In this document: in pieces, positions 15,315 to 16,414 of the stretch
Position numbering within the stretch: position 1 is the stretch's first letter
How the letters are laid out: every line of letters begins with the position of its first letter
Assembly: GCA_004555765.1 (NCBI GenBank)
Contig: SFHG01000047.1
Span: forward strand, 1 to 16,414
Source of the DNA: Bacteroidales bacterium
GTDB taxonomy: Bacteria; Bacteroidota; Bacteroidia; Bacteroidales; Porphyromonadaceae
Direction of reading: 5' to 3'
Length of the DNA stretch: 16,414 nucleotides
Made by a program: the position numbers and the translations under genes
Notes under the pieces: model-generated
Told to the model about the DNA's origin: nothing
The model's input: only the letters and a program-made list of their open reading frames with translations
The model's database searches: none

Positions 15315-15758
15315 TCACCGCTTCACGAGGTGAATGATGTAATTCTCGCCATACAGCGTAAGCGTACCGTGTGAGGTCTCGTAACGCAACCTTAATTCCG
15401 GGAGATTTGTACCACCGGGGACCGGAAAGACCGCATCCGTCTTCTGCAGATCGTTGGGCGTGAACGTAATCTCGTTCCCGTCAAAAGCAGGATACCCCCA
15501 CAGCGTCTGCCTGACGGAGATACTCTTGGAGGCATCGGCTATGTACGTAATCCGGAAAAGGACGTTCTGGAACTCCCAGTACACACCATCCGCAGACTCG
15601 GCATAAGCAGGCATCGGGAGACCGGAGTTATTCTCCACGGATTCAACCAGCCAAATGCCGTCAAGGGGCGAAGGAGGAGTGTAATGATCGCATCCGCTCG
15701 TCACGGTAAGGACGAGGAAAAGCGCGCAAAAGGCGCCAAATAAGTTTCTTTTGGTCAT
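15315..15758 (-). CDS. Small lipoprotein of unknown function
   Basis: Not recognised with certainty. From the ATG at 15758 it has 147 residues with a signal sequence and lipobox (LTVTSGC, Cys23), so it should be anchored in the envelope. The mature part opens with a Pro-rich linker (DHYTPPSPLDG) and then IWLVESVENNSG and alternating strands (FQNVLFRITYIAD, LRLRYETSHGTLTLYG), which resembles lipocalin-like small lipoproteins of Bacteroidota; this is a pattern impression, not a family assignment. The frame is open eight codons further up to 15782, but a perfect promoter box at 15787-15794 puts the transcript start at about 15781, which favours the inner ATG. It heads the pair with the C69 dipeptidase. 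Confidence 0.75.
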   Translation of the reverse strand: MTKRNLFGAFCALFLVLTVTSGCDHYTPPSPLDGIWLVESVENNSGLPMPAYAESADGVYWEFQNVLFRITYIADASKSISVRQTLWGYPAFDGNEITFTPNDLQKTDAVFPVPGGTNLPELRLRYETSHGTLTLYGENYIIHLVKR

Positions 15759-15786
15759 AAAAACAGGCGCTGAAGCACGCACCTCC

Positions 15787-15794
15787 CAAAGTTA
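15787..15794 (-). promoter_or_regulatory. Promoter -7 box of the lipoprotein-dipeptidase pair
   Basis: The minus strand reads TAACTTTG, a perfect TAnnTTTG box, 28 bases before the chosen start codon. It decides the start of the lipoprotein gene. No clear -33 box was seen. Confidence 0.6.
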
Positions 15795-15882
15795 CAAAAA
15801 ATAACCACGCCCCACACACTTCCACAGCTCTCCACCACGCTCCCCTAACTATGCGTCCCCTTCCTCAAGATCGTACTACAAT

Positions 15883-15906
15883 TGTCTGAGGTAGTCCGAC
15901 AGCACG
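15883..15906. repeat. Flanking 24-base direct repeat, left copy
   Basis: Matches 16121-16144 at 20 of 24 positions (both begin tgtctgag and end cgacagcacg). The two copies bracket the 45-bp tandem array. Confidence 0.6.
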
Positions 15907-15920
15907 ACAGCATCCAAGGC

Positions 15921-16119
15921 GATCTGACATCGCCGAAGCTGTCCGAACATAGCCCCGAAAGGTGACCAGACACATTGTCGAAGCCGTCCGAACATAGTCC
16001 CAAGAGGTAACCAGACACATTGTCGAAGCCGTCCGAACATAGCCCCGAGAGGTGACCAGACACATTGTCGAAGCCGTCCGAACATAGCCCGCGAGATGCG
16101 ACCAGACATCGCCGAGACC
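15921..16119. repeat. 45-bp tandem repeat array
   Basis: Three nearly identical 45-base units (15941-15985, 15986-16030, 16031-16075), each starting gtccgaacatag and containing ccagacacattgtcgaag, are flanked by degenerate partial units (15921-15940 and 16076-16119). The unit length is a multiple of three, so all three minus-strand frames stay open and show 15-residue repeats. No start context, promoter or family supports a protein. There are no unique spacers, so it is not CRISPR. The remainder of 15795-15882 and 16145-16247 shows nothing recognisable. Confidence 0.88.
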
Positions 16120-16120
16120 G

Positions 16121-16144
16121 TGTCTGAGACTATTCGACAGCACG
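16121..16144. repeat. Flanking 24-base direct repeat, right copy
   Basis: Imperfect partner of 15883-15906 (four mismatches), lying just after the last degenerate unit of the array. Confidence 0.6.
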
Positions 16145-16247
16145 TATCTTTGGGTCCTACGGGGTAGGCTGTCAAAAGGAAGAGACCAAAGCCTCCACCA
16201 CGGCAAACCCACTTCCCACCACGCTACCACTTCCACCACTCCTCCAC

Positions 16248-16329
16248 GGGAAAAAGAAAGAAGGGAAGAAAGAGAGAAAGGGAGGAGAAAGAAGGAGAAA
16301 GAAGGAGAAAGAAGGAAGAAAGAAAGAGA
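16248..16329. repeat. 82-base uninterrupted polypurine tract
   Basis: All bases from 16248 to 16329 are A or G on the + strand, including three tandem copies of ggagaaagaa (16284-16313). In the minus-strand direction of the rRNA operon this is a U/C-rich stretch immediately after the terminator hairpin. Confidence 0.92.
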
Positions 16330-16368
16330 CCGAAGCTAAGAGATTTGTCTCTCTTAACTCCGGTCTCT
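16325..16368 (-). terminator. rRNA operon terminator hairpin
   Basis: Outer stem agagaccg (16325-16332) with cggtctct (16361-16368), inner stem taagaga (16337-16343) with tctctta (16350-16356), separated by a small internal loop. On the minus strand it follows the 5S 3' end by about 8 bases and is followed by a T/C tract (tctttctttcttcc), as expected for an intrinsic terminator. Confidence 0.78.
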
Positions 16369-16376
16369 CCTCTAAG

Positions 16377-16414
16377 TGGCGGCTACCTACTCTCCCATCG
16401 TAATAGTACCATCG
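16377..16414 (-). rRNA. rrf: 5S ribosomal RNA, 3' end (partial)
   Basis: The minus strand of the last bases reads CGATGGTACTATTACGATGG, then GAGAGTAGGTAGCCGCCAC, which matches the conserved 3' third of bacterial 5S rRNA (the GATGGTA, GGGAGAGTAGGT and GCCGCC stem). The rest of the gene, and presumably the 23S gene, lie beyond the window. The exact 3' end may differ by a base or two. Confidence 0.85.

Noticed and set aside
15921..16119. CRISPR array
   Set aside because: Units are near-identical over their whole 45 bases with no unique spacers and there are no cas genes.
15845..16239. Minus-strand reading frames with 15-residue repeats in the 45-bp array
   Set aside because: All three frames are open because the unit is 45 bases; no promoter, start context or known family supports translation.

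Overview
The window looks like chromosomal DNA of a Bacteroidota (Bacteroidales) bacterium, probably close to Porphyromonas. The basis is: promoters of the Bacteroidota form (TAnnTTTG, sometimes with a TTTG-like box about 20 bases upstream) before several genes, a DUF5020 outer-membrane protein, an HU-related DNA-binding protein of the Bacteroidota type, a secreted C69 dipeptidase, and an IS1380-family insertion sequence. The species cannot be fixed from sequence alone.

Region 1-5224 is visibly AT-richer than the rest and is dominated by mobile DNA. Bases 1-116 are the end of an IS copy pointing out of the window. A second copy of the same IS (3451-5224) lies in the opposite orientation and has a frameshifted transposase. 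Between them sit a periplasm-facing rhodanese lipoprotein and a broken TonB-dependent receptor that has lost the core of its plug domain. The layout is that of a decayed composite transposon or an IS-mediated rearrangement.

Region 5225-13428 is GC-richer core genome, almost all on the + strand: DUF5020 outer-membrane protein, mannose-1-phosphate guanylyltransferase (manC), a MerR-type regulator, ribonuclease Z (rnz), a DMT/EamA transporter, the GTPase HflX, a DUF805 membrane protein, a XerC-like tyrosine recombinase and an HU-like protein with a disordered tail. Several junctions are tight or overlapping (rnz/transporter 23 bases, transporter/hflX 8 bases, DUF805/xerC 12-base gap, MerR/rnz 10-base gap), so they are probably co-transcribed. 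A seven-unit 22-23 bp tandem array fills the gap between xerC and the promoter of the HU-like gene.

A strong bidirectional terminator (13502-13565) separates this block from a minus-strand pair: a small lipoprotein of unknown function followed by a secreted N-terminal-nucleophile dipeptidase of family C69.

Region 15783-16414 has no convincing gene until the right edge, where the 3' end of a 5S rRNA enters on the minus strand. Downstream of that 5S gene come a terminator hairpin, a long polypurine (RNA: pyrimidine) tract and a 45-bp tandem array flanked by 24-base imperfect direct repeats. Both window ends lie inside multicopy sequences (IS and rRNA), so the window may be a whole assembly contig.

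I found no convincing new multi-gene system. The most interesting signals are the IS-bracketed segment with its plug-deleted receptor, the promoter-adjacent repeat array before the HU-like gene, and the 45-bp array beyond the rRNA operon.
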